NCBI RefSeq assembly: GCF_019740335.1
Contig: NZ_JAHXZS010000001.1
Span: 682,001 to 746,000 of the forward strand
Length of the DNA stretch: 64,000 nucleotides
Direction of reading: 5' to 3'
From: Alteraquisediminimonas sediminicola
GTDB taxonomy: Bacteria; Pseudomonadota; Alphaproteobacteria; Sphingomonadales; Sphingomonadaceae
Part shown: one piece after another, positions 16,307-24,878 of the stretch
Numbering within the stretch: the first letter of the stretch is position 1
How the letters are laid out: each line of letters begins with the position of its first letter
Translations under genes and position numbers: made by a program
The notes under the pieces: model-generated
Seen by the model: the letters and a program-made list of their open reading frames with translations, nothing else
Database searches by the model: none
Told to the model about the DNA's origin: nothing

Positions 16307-19090
16307 ATGACCGACACGCCAAGCCAAAAAACCGAAGACTATAAAGGCACCGTCTTCCTGCCGAAGACCGATTTCCCGATGAAGGCCGGATTGGCCCAGA
16401 AGGAACCGGCCATTCTCGCCCATTGGGAAAAGCTCGGCCTGTACCAGCGCCTGCGCGAACAACGCGCGGATGCGCCGAAGTTCATCCTGCATGATGGCCC
16501 CCCTTATGCGAATGGCGACATTCACATGGGCCATGCGATGAACAAGGTGCTCAAAGACATCATCACCCGTTCGCAATCGTTGATGGGCAAAGACGCGCCC
16601 TATGTCCCGGGTTGGGATTGCCACGGCCTGCCGATCGAATGGATGATCGAAAAGGCCTATAAGGACAAGAAGCTCAACAAGGACGAAGTCCCGGCCAATG
16701 AGTTCCGCGCCGAATGCCGCGCCTATGCCGCCAAATGGGTCGGCGTGCAGAAAGAACAGTTCAAACGCCTTGGCATCATGGGCGATTGGGAAGACCCCTA
16801 TCTTACGATGAAATATGAGGCGGAAGCCTCAATCGTCGGAGAACTCTTGAAATTCGCCGAAAGCGGCCAGCTCTATCGCGGGTCCAAGCCGGTGATGTGG
16901 TCCCCGGTCGAAAAGACCGCGCTCGCCGAAGCCGAGGTCGAATATGAAGACATCACCTCGACCCAGATCGAGGTGGCGTTTGAAATTTCTGACGCGCCAA
17001 ATGCGCCGGAGCTGGTCGGCGCCAAGGCCGTCATCTGGACGACGACGCCATGGACCATCCCGACCAATCAGGCACTCGCCTTTGGGCCGGAGATTCAATA
17101 TGGCCTGTTTGAAAGTGAAGACGGCGCACGCTGGCTGCTGTCGGTCGAACGCGCGGCGCTGATCGCGCAATTTGCGAATGCCAAGACGATCAAGACGTTC
17201 AGCGGCGCAAACCTTGCTGGCGCGACCGCCCGTCACCCGATGCATGCAAAGGGCGGCTTTTTCGCCAAGCCCCGTCCGTTCCTCGCCGGTGATTTCGTCA
17301 CGACCGATGCGGGTACCGGCCTTGTCCATCTAGCTCCAGATCATGGCGAGGACGATTTCCTCACCTGCAAGGCCAATGGCATCGACCCGGTATTCGCGGT
17401 GGAACCGGATGGCCGCTATCGCGCCGATTGGGCATGGATGGGCGGCGAGAGCCTGTCCGTCATCAACCCCAAGCTGAACGCGCCGGAAGGCCCGATCTGC
17501 ACCGACCTGCGTGATGCGGGCGCGTTGCTGTCCGCCGAGGCGTTCAAGCATAGCTATCCACATAGCTGGCGCTCCAAGGCCAAGGTCATCTATCGCTGCA
17601 CCCCGCAATGGTTCATCCCGATGGACAAGAACCATAACGACGCGACCTTGCGCGAAACCGCGCTTGGCGCGGTCCGCGATACGCGCTGGGTGCCGGAACG
17701 CGCCGAAAACCGCATCACTGCGATGGTCGAAGGCCGCCCGGACTGGGTGATCAGCCGCCAACGCGCATGGGGTGTGCCGATTGCGCTCTATGTCCATCGC
17801 AAGAGCGGCCAGTATCTCAATGATTCTGCCGTCAATCACCGGATCATCGACGCCTTCAAACTGGGCGGCGCAGACGCATGGTTCGCCGCCGATCATCAGG
17901 CGCTCTTGGGCGCGGATTACGATCTCGCCGATTATGAAGTCGTCAACGACATCCTCGATGTATGGTTCGATTCCGGCTCCACCCATAGCTTTGTGGTCGA
18001 GGCGCGTTATGGCGTCGGCACGATTGCCGATCTCTATCTCGAAGGCTCGGATCAGCATCGCGGCTGGTTCCAATCCTCCTTGCTCGAAAGCTGCGGCACC
18101 CGTGGCCGCGCACCTTACAGGGAGGTGCTGACCCATGGTTTTGCACTGGACGGTCAGGGTCGCAAAATGTCCAAGTCCTTGGGCAATGTCGTCGATCCGT
18201 TGAAGATCCTGAACGAATCCGGCGCGGACATTCTGCGCTTGTGGGTCGCCTCCACCGATTATTTCGACGATGTCCGCATCGGCAAAGAGGTACTCGCCGG
18301 CACCTCGGATGCCTATCGGAAGATTCGCAATACCTTCCGCTACTTGCTTGGTGCTCTTGATGGATATTCTGAAGAAGAAGCCGTTGCATTTGACGCCCTG
18401 CCGGAACTGGAGCGTTATGTTCTCCACCTGCTGACCGAACTCGATCACGAGTTGAAGGACGCGGCGCTGAACTATGAATTCAACCGTTACGCCCGGGCGC
18501 TGAGCGATTTCTGCAACAACGACCTTTCGGCCTTCTTCTTCGATATCCGCAAGGACCGCCTCTATTGCGATGCATCGAATGATCCGAAGCGCCGGGCCTA
18601 TCGCCATGTGCTCGATCTGCTGTTCCACGCCTTGGTGCGCTATGCCGCCCCGATCCTCTGCTTTACGGCAGAAGAAGTGTGGCAGGCGCGTTATCCGTCG
18701 GAAGATGGATCGGTCCATTTCCTTGTCTGGCCGGAAATGGAACGCGCATGGCATGGCGACAGCACGTTCGCGGTTAAATGGAGCGAGTTGCGCGCGTTGC
18801 GGACCCAAGTAACCGAAGCGATTGAACCGCTGCGCCGCGAAAAGATCATCCGCTCCAGCCTTGAAGCGGAAGTCGCGATCCCGGACATTGATGCAATTGT
18901 TGGTGGCTATCGCGACATTAATCTGGCTGAACTGTTCATCACGGCATCTGCGAAACCAGTCGCTGGTGTGAACGAAATTCAGATCACCAAGACCGAACAT
19001 CACAAATGCGGTCGCTGCTGGCGCTTGCTGCCGGATGTGGCGGAAGACGGCGCATTATGCGATCGTTGCGACGATGTGGTGAACGGCTGA
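16307..19090 (+). CDS. ileS: Isoleucyl-tRNA synthetase
   Basis: 927 residues from the ATG at 16307; an ATG 60 nt upstream lies inside ribF and is not needed. The HIGH-type motif is in PPYANGDIHMGHAMNK, and KMSKS is in GRKMSKSLGNVVDP. The CP1 editing domain shows TTPWTIPTNQALAF. The C-terminal zinc module CGRCWRLLPD...CDRCDDV is present, which places it with the ordinary bacterial IleS type. It charges tRNA-Ile in the cytoplasm. Confidence 0.98.
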   Translation: MTDTPSQKTEDYKGTVFLPKTDFPMKAGLAQKEPAILAHWEKLGLYQRLREQRADAPKFILHDGPPYANGDIHMGHAMNKVLKDIITRSQSLMGKDAPYVPGWDCHGLPIEWMIEKAYKDKKLNKDEVPANEFRAECRAYAAKWVGVQKEQFKRLGIMGDWEDPYLTMKYEAEASIVGELLKFAESGQLYRGSKPVMWSPVEKTALAEAEVEYEDITSTQIEVAFEISDAPNAPELVGAKAVIWTTTPWTIPTNQALAFGPEIQYGLFESEDGARWLLSVERAALIAQFANAKTIKTFSGANLAGATARHPMHAKGGFFAKPRPFLAGDFVTTDAGTGLVHLAPDHGEDDFLTCKANGIDPVFAVEPDGRYRADWAWMGGESLSVINPKLNAPEGPICTDLRDAGALLSAEAFKHSYPHSWRSKAKVIYRCTPQWFIPMDKNHNDATLRETALGAVRDTRWVPERAENRITAMVEGRPDWVISRQRAWGVPIALYVHRKSGQYLNDSAVNHRIIDAFKLGGADAWFAADHQALLGADYDLADYEVVNDILDVWFDSGSTHSFVVEARYGVGTIADLYLEGSDQHRGWFQSSLLESCGTRGRAPYREVLTHGFALDGQGRKMSKSLGNVVDPLKILNESGADILRLWVASTDYFDDVRIGKEVLAGTSDAYRKIRNTFRYLLGALDGYSEEEAVAFDALPELERYVLHLLTELDHELKDAALNYEFNRYARALSDFCNNDLSAFFFDIRKDRLYCDASNDPKRRAYRHVLDLLFHALVRYAAPILCFTAEEVWQARYPSEDGSVHFLVWPEMERAWHGDSTFAVKWSELRALRTQVTEAIEPLRREKIIRSSLEAEVAIPDIDAIVGGYRDINLAELFITASAKPVAGVNEIQITKTEHHKCGRCWRLLPDVAEDGALCDRCDDVVNG

Positions 19091-19094
19091 TCTG

Positions 19095-19607
19095 ATGACG
19101 GCCAAAATCCATCATCGCTTTTTGGGCTTTTTCATCGCCTTGCTGGTCTTTGCGGTCGATCAGGCGACGAAATTCGCGATCATCCGCCCGCTGGCGCTCG
19201 AATCGCGGCAAGTGATCACGCTCAGCCCGATTCTCAATCTGAGCTGGGTCGAAAATCACGGCATTTCACTCGGCATGTTTACGGCGGATAGCGCGGCACA
19301 GCGCTGGATATTGGTGGGCGTGACGGCGCTCATCGCGCTCGGCGTCTCTTATTGGATATTGCGCGAACGGATGCGGGCAGATGTCTATGCATTGGCGCTG
19401 GTATTGGGCGGCGCAATCGGCAACATTACCGATCGCACGCGGTTCGGCTATGTGGTTGATTTCATCGACTTGCATTTTGGTGCGTTCAGACCGTTTTTGG
19501 TCTTCAATGTTGCCGACGCCGCGATTACGATAGGCGTATTGATATTATTGGTGCGGGCTTTCTTCACCACGAACAAGATGAACAACGGAGATACGGAACA
19601 TGCGTAA
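19095..19607 (+). CDS. lspA: Lipoprotein signal peptidase (signal peptidase II)
   Basis: 170 residues with four membrane segments. The two catalytic aspartates lie in the conserved blocks GNITDR...VVDFIDLH and FNVADAAITIGV. The protein removes signal peptides from diacylated prolipoproteins in the inner membrane. It starts 4 bp after ileS and overlaps the following lipoprotein gene by 8 bp, so translation is probably coupled. Confidence 0.96.
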   Translation: MTAKIHHRFLGFFIALLVFAVDQATKFAIIRPLALESRQVITLSPILNLSWVENHGISLGMFTADSAAQRWILVGVTALIALGVSYWILRERMRADVYALALVLGGAIGNITDRTRFGYVVDFIDLHFGAFRPFLVFNVADAAITIGVLILLVRAFFTTNKMNNGDTEHA

Positions 19608-20016
19608 GACGATCCTGACCGTGGCTGCGGCCTCGACCTTGCTTGCGCTCTCCGCTTGCGGTGGCAAGACCGGCGGCGTGATCAACCGCGAACGCCCGGA
19701 TGAATTCGCCACCGCGCGTCATGCGCCATTGGTGATCCCGCCCGATTTCGCCCTCACCCCGCCGCGTCCCGGCGCGCCGCGCCCGCAAGAAGCGGATAGC
19801 AGCACCCAGGCGTTGCAGGCGATGTTCGGCGGCGCTGCCGTGCGCTCTGCGGCGGAAAGCGGCCTGATCTCGGCAGCGGGCGGCGTGCGCACCGGCACCA
19901 GCCGTTCGAACGTGACCGACCCCAACACCAATGTCGTCGACAAGGGCGCGGGCGTGCAGGACATTTTGAACGCACCGGAAAGCACCGCACCGACCACCGG
20001 CGCGACCCCGCAATAA
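19600..20016 (+). CDS. DUF3035/BamF-type outer-membrane assembly lipoprotein
   Basis: 138 residues. A lipoprotein signal peptide ends in LSAC (Cys20). The signature RERPDEFATARHAPLVIPPD, followed by FAL, is the short motif of DUF3035 proteins. In Caulobacter the member BamF associates with the BAM complex, and its motif resembles that of BamC. The remainder is low-complexity Ala/Gly/Thr/Pro sequence and probably disordered. It directly follows lspA, the enzyme that would process it. Family assignment is from motif recognition; the BAM role is inferred. Confidence 0.82.
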   Translation: MRKTILTVAAASTLLALSACGGKTGGVINRERPDEFATARHAPLVIPPDFALTPPRPGAPRPQEADSSTQALQAMFGGAAVRSAAESGLISAAGGVRTGTSRSNVTDPNTNVVDKGAGVQDILNAPESTAPTTGATPQ

Positions 20017-20052
20017 GCGTCCGCACCGGGTCGGCCCGCAGTTTCGGCTGAC

Positions 20053-20973
20053 ATGTTCGGGCTGATCCTCAGACGGCTGATGGCGTCGATCCCGACGTTA
20101 TTGGCCGTCGTCTTTCTGTCCTTCTTCCTGATGCGGTTCGCGCCGGGCAGCCCGTTTGACGGCGAACGCCCGCTCGATCCCGAAACGCGCCTCGCGCTCG
20201 ATGCCGCTTATGGGCTGAATCAACCGATCATCGTCCAGTTCGGGCGCTATATCACCGGGCTTGCCCATGGCGATTTCGGGCCAAGCCTTGTCTATCGGGA
20301 TTTTACCGTCACCGATCTGATCTGGACCGGCCTGCCGGTCTCGCTCCTCATCGGCGCGTTGGCGCTGCTGCTCGCGATGGCGGGCGGCATCGCCATTGGG
20401 CTGGCCGCGACATTGCGCCCCAATGGCCCGCTCGACCGCAGCCTGATGCTCTGCATGACCTTGCTGACCGCGCTACCGACCTTTGTCACCGGGCCGATAT
20501 TGGCGCTGGTCTTTGCCCTGTGGCTCGGTTGGTTGCCGGTCGCGGGCTGGGGCGATGGCGCGCCCGTGTACCTTGTGTTGCCGGTCCTTGCGCTCACCCT
20601 CCCGACCATGGGCGCGGTGGCAAAGCTCACCCGCGCCGGGCTGGCCCAGATCATGACGCAGGACCATATCCGCGCCGCACAGGGGCGCGGCATATCGGGC
20701 TGGCGATTGATCGCCCGCCATGCGCTCCGCCCCGCCTTATTGCCGGTGATCAGCTACGCCGGGCCAGCGGCGGCAGGGCTATTGACCGGTGCGGTGGTAA
20801 TCGAAACGATATTCGCGCTGCCCGGCCTTGGGCGCTATTTCGTGCAGGGCGCGCTCAATCGTGATTATCCCTTGGTGATGGGGGTGGTGACGCTCTACGC
20901 CGCGCTGATCGTGTTGTTCAACCTCATCGCCGATGTGCTGTACGGCTGGCTCGATCCACGGGTGCGCGGATGA
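20053..20973 (+). CDS. Oligopeptide-type ABC transporter permease (OppB/YejB-like)
   Basis: 306 residues. It starts with the usual OppB/DppB pattern LILRRLMASIPTLLAVVFLSF, then MRFAPGSPFDGERPL, and contains the coupling segment DHIRAAQGRGISGWRLIARHALRPALLPVISY. About six membrane helices. It is the first gene of a three-gene unit with an OppC-like permease (ATGA overlap) and a fused double ATPase. No substrate-binding protein is encoded next to it, so substrate is open: peptides, nickel and microcin C-like compounds are all imported by this family. Confidence 0.9.
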   Translation: MFGLILRRLMASIPTLLAVVFLSFFLMRFAPGSPFDGERPLDPETRLALDAAYGLNQPIIVQFGRYITGLAHGDFGPSLVYRDFTVTDLIWTGLPVSLLIGALALLLAMAGGIAIGLAATLRPNGPLDRSLMLCMTLLTALPTFVTGPILALVFALWLGWLPVAGWGDGAPVYLVLPVLALTLPTMGAVAKLTRAGLAQIMTQDHIRAAQGRGISGWRLIARHALRPALLPVISYAGPAAAGLLTGAVVIETIFALPGLGRYFVQGALNRDYPLVMGVVTLYAALIVLFNLIADVLYGWLDPRVRG

Positions 20974-21767
20974 GCCGGGTGTTAAATGCCCTGCCCGCCA
21001 TGTTGGTGCTGCTGATTCTGGCCGCCGCTTGGCTGTTGCCGCCGTTCCTGCCATGGGATTATCGGATCATCGATTGGGATCATGTCAGCAGCCCGGCCCT
21101 CACCCCCGGCCATCTGCTCGGCACCGACAGTGTCGGGCGAGATCTGTTGTCCCGCACATTGATCGGCACGCGGATCACAACGATGGTCGCCATTGCCGCA
21201 GCATCGGTCTCGCTCCTCATCGGCACCTTATGGGGCGCGCTCGCGGGCTGGTGCGGCGGGCGGATCGACAATGTGATGATGCGGATCGTCGATGCGCTCT
21301 ATGCCCTGCCGTTCATGTTCGTGGTGATCCTGTTGATGGTCGTATTTGGCCGGTCGATCCTGCTGGTGTTCATCGGCATTGGCGCGGTCGAATGGCTGAC
21401 GATGGCGCGGGTCGTGCGCGGGCAGATGCTCGCCTTGCGCCAGCGCCCGTTCATCCTTGCGGCAGAGGCCGCAGGTGCCAGCCCGCGCTTCATCATTTTC
21501 CGCCATGCCCTGCCCAATATGGCGGCGGTGATCCTCGCATATTTGCTGCTGACGGTGCCGCAGGTGGTGATGGTGGAAAGCTTCCTCTCCTTCCTCGGCC
21601 TTGGTGTGCAGGAACCGATGACCTCGCTCGGCATTTTGGTGAAGGAAGGCGCAGACGATATGGATGTGTTCCCGATGGCCTTGCTGGTGCCGGGTGGGGT
21701 GCTGGTGACCTTGGTGATCAGCCTGACCCTGCTGGGTGAACGGCTGCGCGACCGGTGGGCGGCATGA
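20970..21767 (+). CDS. Oligopeptide-type ABC transporter permease (OppC-like)
   Basis: 265 residues with an N-terminal membrane anchor (NALPAMLVLLILAAAWLLPP) and a typical OppC/DppC core: GHLLGTDSVGRDLLSRTLIG, WGALAGWCGGRIDNVMMRIVD, and the coupling loop FILAAEAAGASPRFIIFRHALPN. It overlaps the upstream permease and the downstream ATPase gene by ATGA on both sides, so the three are made together in fixed ratio. Confidence 0.92.
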   Translation: MSRVLNALPAMLVLLILAAAWLLPPFLPWDYRIIDWDHVSSPALTPGHLLGTDSVGRDLLSRTLIGTRITTMVAIAAASVSLLIGTLWGALAGWCGGRIDNVMMRIVDALYALPFMFVVILLMVVFGRSILLVFIGIGAVEWLTMARVVRGQMLALRQRPFILAAEAAGASPRFIIFRHALPNMAAVILAYLLLTVPQVVMVESFLSFLGLGVQEPMTSLGILVKEGADDMDVFPMALLVPGGVLVTLVISLTLLGERLRDRWAA

Positions 21768-23305
21768 CGGCGGTCCTCGATTATCGCAACGTCACGGTCG
21801 CGATTGAGGGCCGCAAGGTCGTCCAAAACCTCAACCTCGCGATTGCGCCGAGCGAATGTGTGGCCTTGGTCGGCGAATCCGGATCGGGCAAATCGCAAAG
21901 CTGGATGGCCCCGTTCGGCCTGTCGCCGGGCGTGGCCGGGGGCGAGGCCTATCTGTGCGGCGAACCGGTGATCGGCGCGGATGCCGCCAGCCTGTCCGCA
22001 TTGCGCGCGCGACATGCAGGCTTCGTGTTCCAGCAACCGCTCACCAGCCTGTCGCCGCACCTCAACATCGCCGCCCATCTGACGGAGGCCTTCTGCCAAG
22101 CAGGTGCGGCCCTGCCCGATCAGGACACGCTCATCGCGGCCCTCGTGGATGTCGGGATCGACCGGCCAGCCGAACGGCTGCGGCAATTTCCGCACCGGCT
22201 ATCGGGCGGCCAGCGCCAACGCGTGATGATCGCCATGGCCCTTGCCCATCGCCCGGCACTGTTGATCGCGGATGAGCCGACAACCGCGCTTGATGCCACC
22301 TTGCGGCGTGAGGTGATGGACTTGCTCAACCGCCTGTGCCGCGACCGGGGCATGGCGATGCTGCTGATCAGCCATGATCTGGCGAGCGTCGCCAGCATCG
22401 CGGACCGGATCATCATCATGCGCCAAGGCGACATGATCGAAACCGGCCCGTCCGATCAGATATTATCGCAACCGACCAGCGACTATGGCCGGGAATTACT
22501 GGCCGCGACACCGCGCCTGACCGATCCCATACCGGTGCGCCCGGTAATCGGCGCCGCCCTGTTGGCAGCGCAGGACATCGCCGTCAGCTTCCCCATGCCG
22601 GGCTGGCGACGCCCGCATTTGCAGGCCGTCGCTGATGCCAGCCTGATGGTGCATGAGGGCGAGGCCGTCGCGATTGTCGGCGGATCGGGATCGGGCAAAT
22701 CGACCTTGGCCCGCGCCATTGCCCGACTTGGGCCGTGCGATGCGGGGGAGGTAACATGGCGCGGCCTGCCCCTCCCACCCCGCGCCAAGATGCAGGCACA
22801 TGATCGCGCGGGGTTCCAGCCGGTATTTCAAGACCCGGTCGCGAGCCTTGATCCGCGCTGGCGCGTGGCCGATATCATCGCAGAGCCTGCCCATCACCTT
22901 GGACGGGGGGCCAGCCGCCAATTTGTCCTCAGCATCATGGCGGAGTGCGGGCTGGACGCAAATCTCGCCGACCGACGCCCGCATGAACTGTCTGGCGGAC
23001 AGGCGCAGCGCGTGGCGATTGCCCGCGCGCTCATCACCGATCCCGCGATGCTGATTCTTGATGAGGCGACCTCCGCGCTGGACGTGCTGGTCGCGGGCCG
23101 CATTCTCGATCTGTTGCGCCGATTGCAGCGCGAAAGGCGGCTGGCGATGCTGATGATCACCCATGATCTCGCGGTAGCGCGGCAACTCTGCCATCGGGTG
23201 ATCGTGATGGATCAGGGCCGGATCATCGAACAGGGCGACACGGAAATGCTGATCCGCGCACCACACACCGACATCAGCCGCGCATTGATCGCCGCCAGCC
23301 AATAA
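21764..23305 (+). CDS. ABC transporter ATP-binding protein, two fused ATPase halves
   Basis: 513 residues from the ATG at 21764 (ATGA overlap with the permease; a GTG-class start 9 nt earlier is less likely). First half: Walker A GESGSGKS, signature LSGGQRQRVMIAMAL, Walker B LLIADEP. Second half: Walker A GGSGSGKST, signature LSGGQAQRVAIARAL, Walker B LILDEAT. Fusion of the DppD and DppF halves into one chain is typical of YejF and GsiA-like systems. Each half keeps all catalytic motifs, so both sites should hydrolyse ATP. It powers the two preceding permeases. Confidence 0.92.
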   Translation: MTAVLDYRNVTVAIEGRKVVQNLNLAIAPSECVALVGESGSGKSQSWMAPFGLSPGVAGGEAYLCGEPVIGADAASLSALRARHAGFVFQQPLTSLSPHLNIAAHLTEAFCQAGAALPDQDTLIAALVDVGIDRPAERLRQFPHRLSGGQRQRVMIAMALAHRPALLIADEPTTALDATLRREVMDLLNRLCRDRGMAMLLISHDLASVASIADRIIIMRQGDMIETGPSDQILSQPTSDYGRELLAATPRLTDPIPVRPVIGAALLAAQDIAVSFPMPGWRRPHLQAVADASLMVHEGEAVAIVGGSGSGKSTLARAIARLGPCDAGEVTWRGLPLPPRAKMQAHDRAGFQPVFQDPVASLDPRWRVADIIAEPAHHLGRGASRQFVLSIMAECGLDANLADRRPHELSGGQAQRVAIARALITDPAMLILDEATSALDVLVAGRILDLLRRLQRERRLAMLMITHDLAVARQLCHRVIVMDQGRIIEQGDTEMLIRAPHTDISRALIAASQ

Positions 23306-23326
23306 GAAGGTCATGGGCAAACTTAA

Positions 23327-23818
23327 TCAATGCCATTTTTGCGCCTCCCGAATGTCGGCTGCTGAAAAATAATCTTCATATTCCACCCAAGCGCCTGCGG
23401 CAGCATAAGGCACCTCTTTACAAGGCAACCAATGTTGTTCGGCGACAATATCCGACCCGCCCCAACACCAGCCATGCGCCGATAATATCGCCAGCGCACG
23501 CCGCCATATATTGCACCCCCACATCGCCACCCCGCCCATCGGACCATCATGACCCGGCCCAATCCTGCATCGACCCTGCTCAAATTCGGCACGCTGCATC
23601 AACACGCGCACCGCGGCGGGATAGGTGGCAAATTTACTGATGGGTATGGCGTTCTCAATATCGAACCGTTCTTCTGCCGGCAGAGGTGGCAAATACAAAT
23701 AATCGGCCTGGCTGAACTGCCCCTCATGCGGAGGATGCGTCATTATCCAACCGCCGGCAAGAAAGACCGCCAACACGGCGAATTGAAACATTTTCGCACA
23801 CCCAATGCTTGCCATCAT
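23327..23818 (-). CDS. Secreted Cys/Trp-rich protein of unknown function, paralogue 1
   Basis: 163 residues from the ATG at 23818; GGAGGAG about 7-10 nt upstream decides this start over longer in-frame options. An N-terminal signal segment (FQFAVLAVFLAGGW) is followed by QADYLYLPPLPAEERFD, and a core with CNIWRRALAILSAHGWCWGG and AEQHWLPC; it ends DYFSAADIREAQK. It is a clear paralogue of the next gene upstream (23844-24326), the pair transcribed together on the minus strand. I do not recognise the family. The paired cysteines suggest a disulfide-stabilised periplasmic protein. Confidence 0.7.
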   Translation of the reverse strand: MMASIGCAKMFQFAVLAVFLAGGWIMTHPPHEGQFSQADYLYLPPLPAEERFDIENAIPISKFATYPAAVRVLMQRAEFEQGRCRIGPGHDGPMGGVAMWGCNIWRRALAILSAHGWCWGGSDIVAEQHWLPCKEVPYAAAGAWVEYEDYFSAADIREAQKWH

Positions 23819-23843
23819 CCACTCCTCCGTCATTGATGCGCCA

Positions 23844-24326
23844 TCAACGCCGCGTCCTTGCCTCCTGTATATCGGCAGCCGAAAACATATCGCCCTCACC
23901 CATCAAGGCACCTTCGAAATAAAAGGGGTCTTGCGCGCAAGGGAGCCAATGCTGTTCGGCGAGTATCCGCGATCCGCCCCAGCACCACCCATGCGATTCC
24001 AATTTCACCCTCGCCCGACGCCACATATTACACGCCCGCCTGCCCATCGCACTCTCCAGACTTGGCCAGAATATACATCGATTCAGCTCGATATCTGATC
24101 GTTGCATCAGGGCGCGCAAGGATGCAGGGAAGGATCGATATCTCAAGATCGGAAATAATTCTTTTGACTCAATCCGCTCTGCTGCCGACAGGGGCGGCAG
24201 GTACAAATAATCAGCCGGAGAAAACGCCCTCGCCTGCCGTGCCGCCGCAATGGTCTCACCACCAGCAAGCACGACCACCAATATCGCCAGCCGAAAAAAG
24301 AGCGCACGTCCGATGCTTGTCATCAC
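23844..24326 (-). CDS. Secreted Cys/Trp-rich protein of unknown function, paralogue 2
   Basis: 160 residues. Same layout as its neighbour: start MMTSIGRALFFRLAILVVVLAGG (signal segment), then PADYLYLPPLSAAERIE, a core with CNMWRRARVKLESHGWCWGG and AEQHWLPC, and the end DMFSAADIQEARTRR. The two proteins agree closely around the DYLYLPPL, HGWCWGG and EQHWLPC blocks but differ elsewhere, so the duplication is not recent. It lies 25 bp upstream of paralogue 1. Function unknown. Confidence 0.72.
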   Translation of the reverse strand: MMTSIGRALFFRLAILVVVLAGGETIAAARQARAFSPADYLYLPPLSAAERIESKELFPILRYRSFPASLRALMQRSDIELNRCIFWPSLESAMGRRACNMWRRARVKLESHGWCWGGSRILAEQHWLPCAQDPFYFEGALMGEGDMFSAADIQEARTRR

Positions 24327-24356
24327 ATCTCCCCAATCAATGATGTACCATTATGG

Positions 24357-24503
24357 TTATCTTACCCCTGTCGCCCGGCGATAAATGGCCCCGGCAATCC
24401 GCGCGCGATCCTCCGATTGGCCAACAATATCTTCTGGAATCAGATAATGTTCAAAAGCGAGACGATCGGCAGATTTTTGCTCTCTACTTACGCCACTAGT
24501 CAT
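24357..24503 (-). CDS. Small protein of unknown function
   Basis: 48 residues from the ATG at 24503 (a longer frame opens at 24551, but that start lies inside the operator palindrome). The sequence MTSGVSREQKSADRLAFEHY then LIPEDIVGQSEDRARIAG is polar and helical with no signal peptide. The support is a perfect -10 box and an 18-bp palindrome directly upstream; the Shine-Dalgarno (GGGG) is weak. It might be a small regulator or antitoxin-like protein, but nothing identifies it. Confidence 0.4.
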   Translation of the reverse strand: MTSGVSREQKSADRLAFEHYLIPEDIVGQSEDRARIAGAIYRRATGVR

Positions 24504-24549
24504 GATACGCCCCAAAAACAAAATTGGAACATATAAAGAACTTTTACGC

Positions 24550-24571
24550 ATGTAAATGTATTTACATTATA
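24550..24571 (-). promoter_or_regulatory. -10 box overlapped by an 18-bp palindromic operator
   Basis: ATGTAAATGTATTTACAT (24550-24567) is an inverted repeat with 8-bp arms around a 2-bp centre. On the minus strand TATAAT (24571-24566) overlaps its edge, so the palindrome covers the predicted transcription start near 24559. That is the classic position for a repressor operator. The -35 is weak (TTCAGT at 18 bp). The surrounding 24480-24600 is markedly AT-rich compared with the rest of the window. Confidence 0.55.
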
Positions 24572-24654
24572 AACCACCACGGCGCACACACTGAAAATCA
24601 CCTTCAACCGCAAGTGAAGCTGGTTTCGCCATCATCTCGATAGGGAATGGTACA

Positions 24655-24743
24655 TGGTGCGGGCGGAGGGAATCGAACCCTCACAGACCTTACGGTCCAA
24701 CGGATTTTAAGTCCGGTGCGTCTACCAGTTTCGCCACGCCCGC
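24655..24743 (-). tRNA. tRNA-Leu (anticodon TAA)
   Basis: On the minus strand the acceptor arm GCGGGCG/CGCCCGC closes an 86-nt body with discriminator A and an encoded CCA. The anticodon loop reads CTTAAAA, giving anticodon TAA. A long variable arm, as expected for leucine tRNAs, and the T-arm GGGTTCGATTCCC are present. No integrase or repeat of its 3' end is visible, so it is not marked as an attachment site. Confidence 0.96.
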
Positions 24744-24878
24744 ACAGCATGTATCGCCGCTATAGGCAGGCGATCCGAAAAGGCCAAGAGGGTGGATCGG
24801 GCGGGCGCCATAAATTTGATAATGCCGGTTGATTTTGCCCCTCAGCCTTGACTTCACCTCGTGCGGACCGTTTAGACA

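Noticed and set aside
17330-19003. 557-codon frame antisense to ileS
   Set aside because: ileS carries HIGH, KMSKS and zinc motifs; the opposite strand has no recognisable content.
24655-24743. tRNA-Leu as an integration site of a mobile island covering 24.9-31.4 kb
   Set aside because: No integrase, no duplicated tRNA end and no change in codon use across the cluster were seen.
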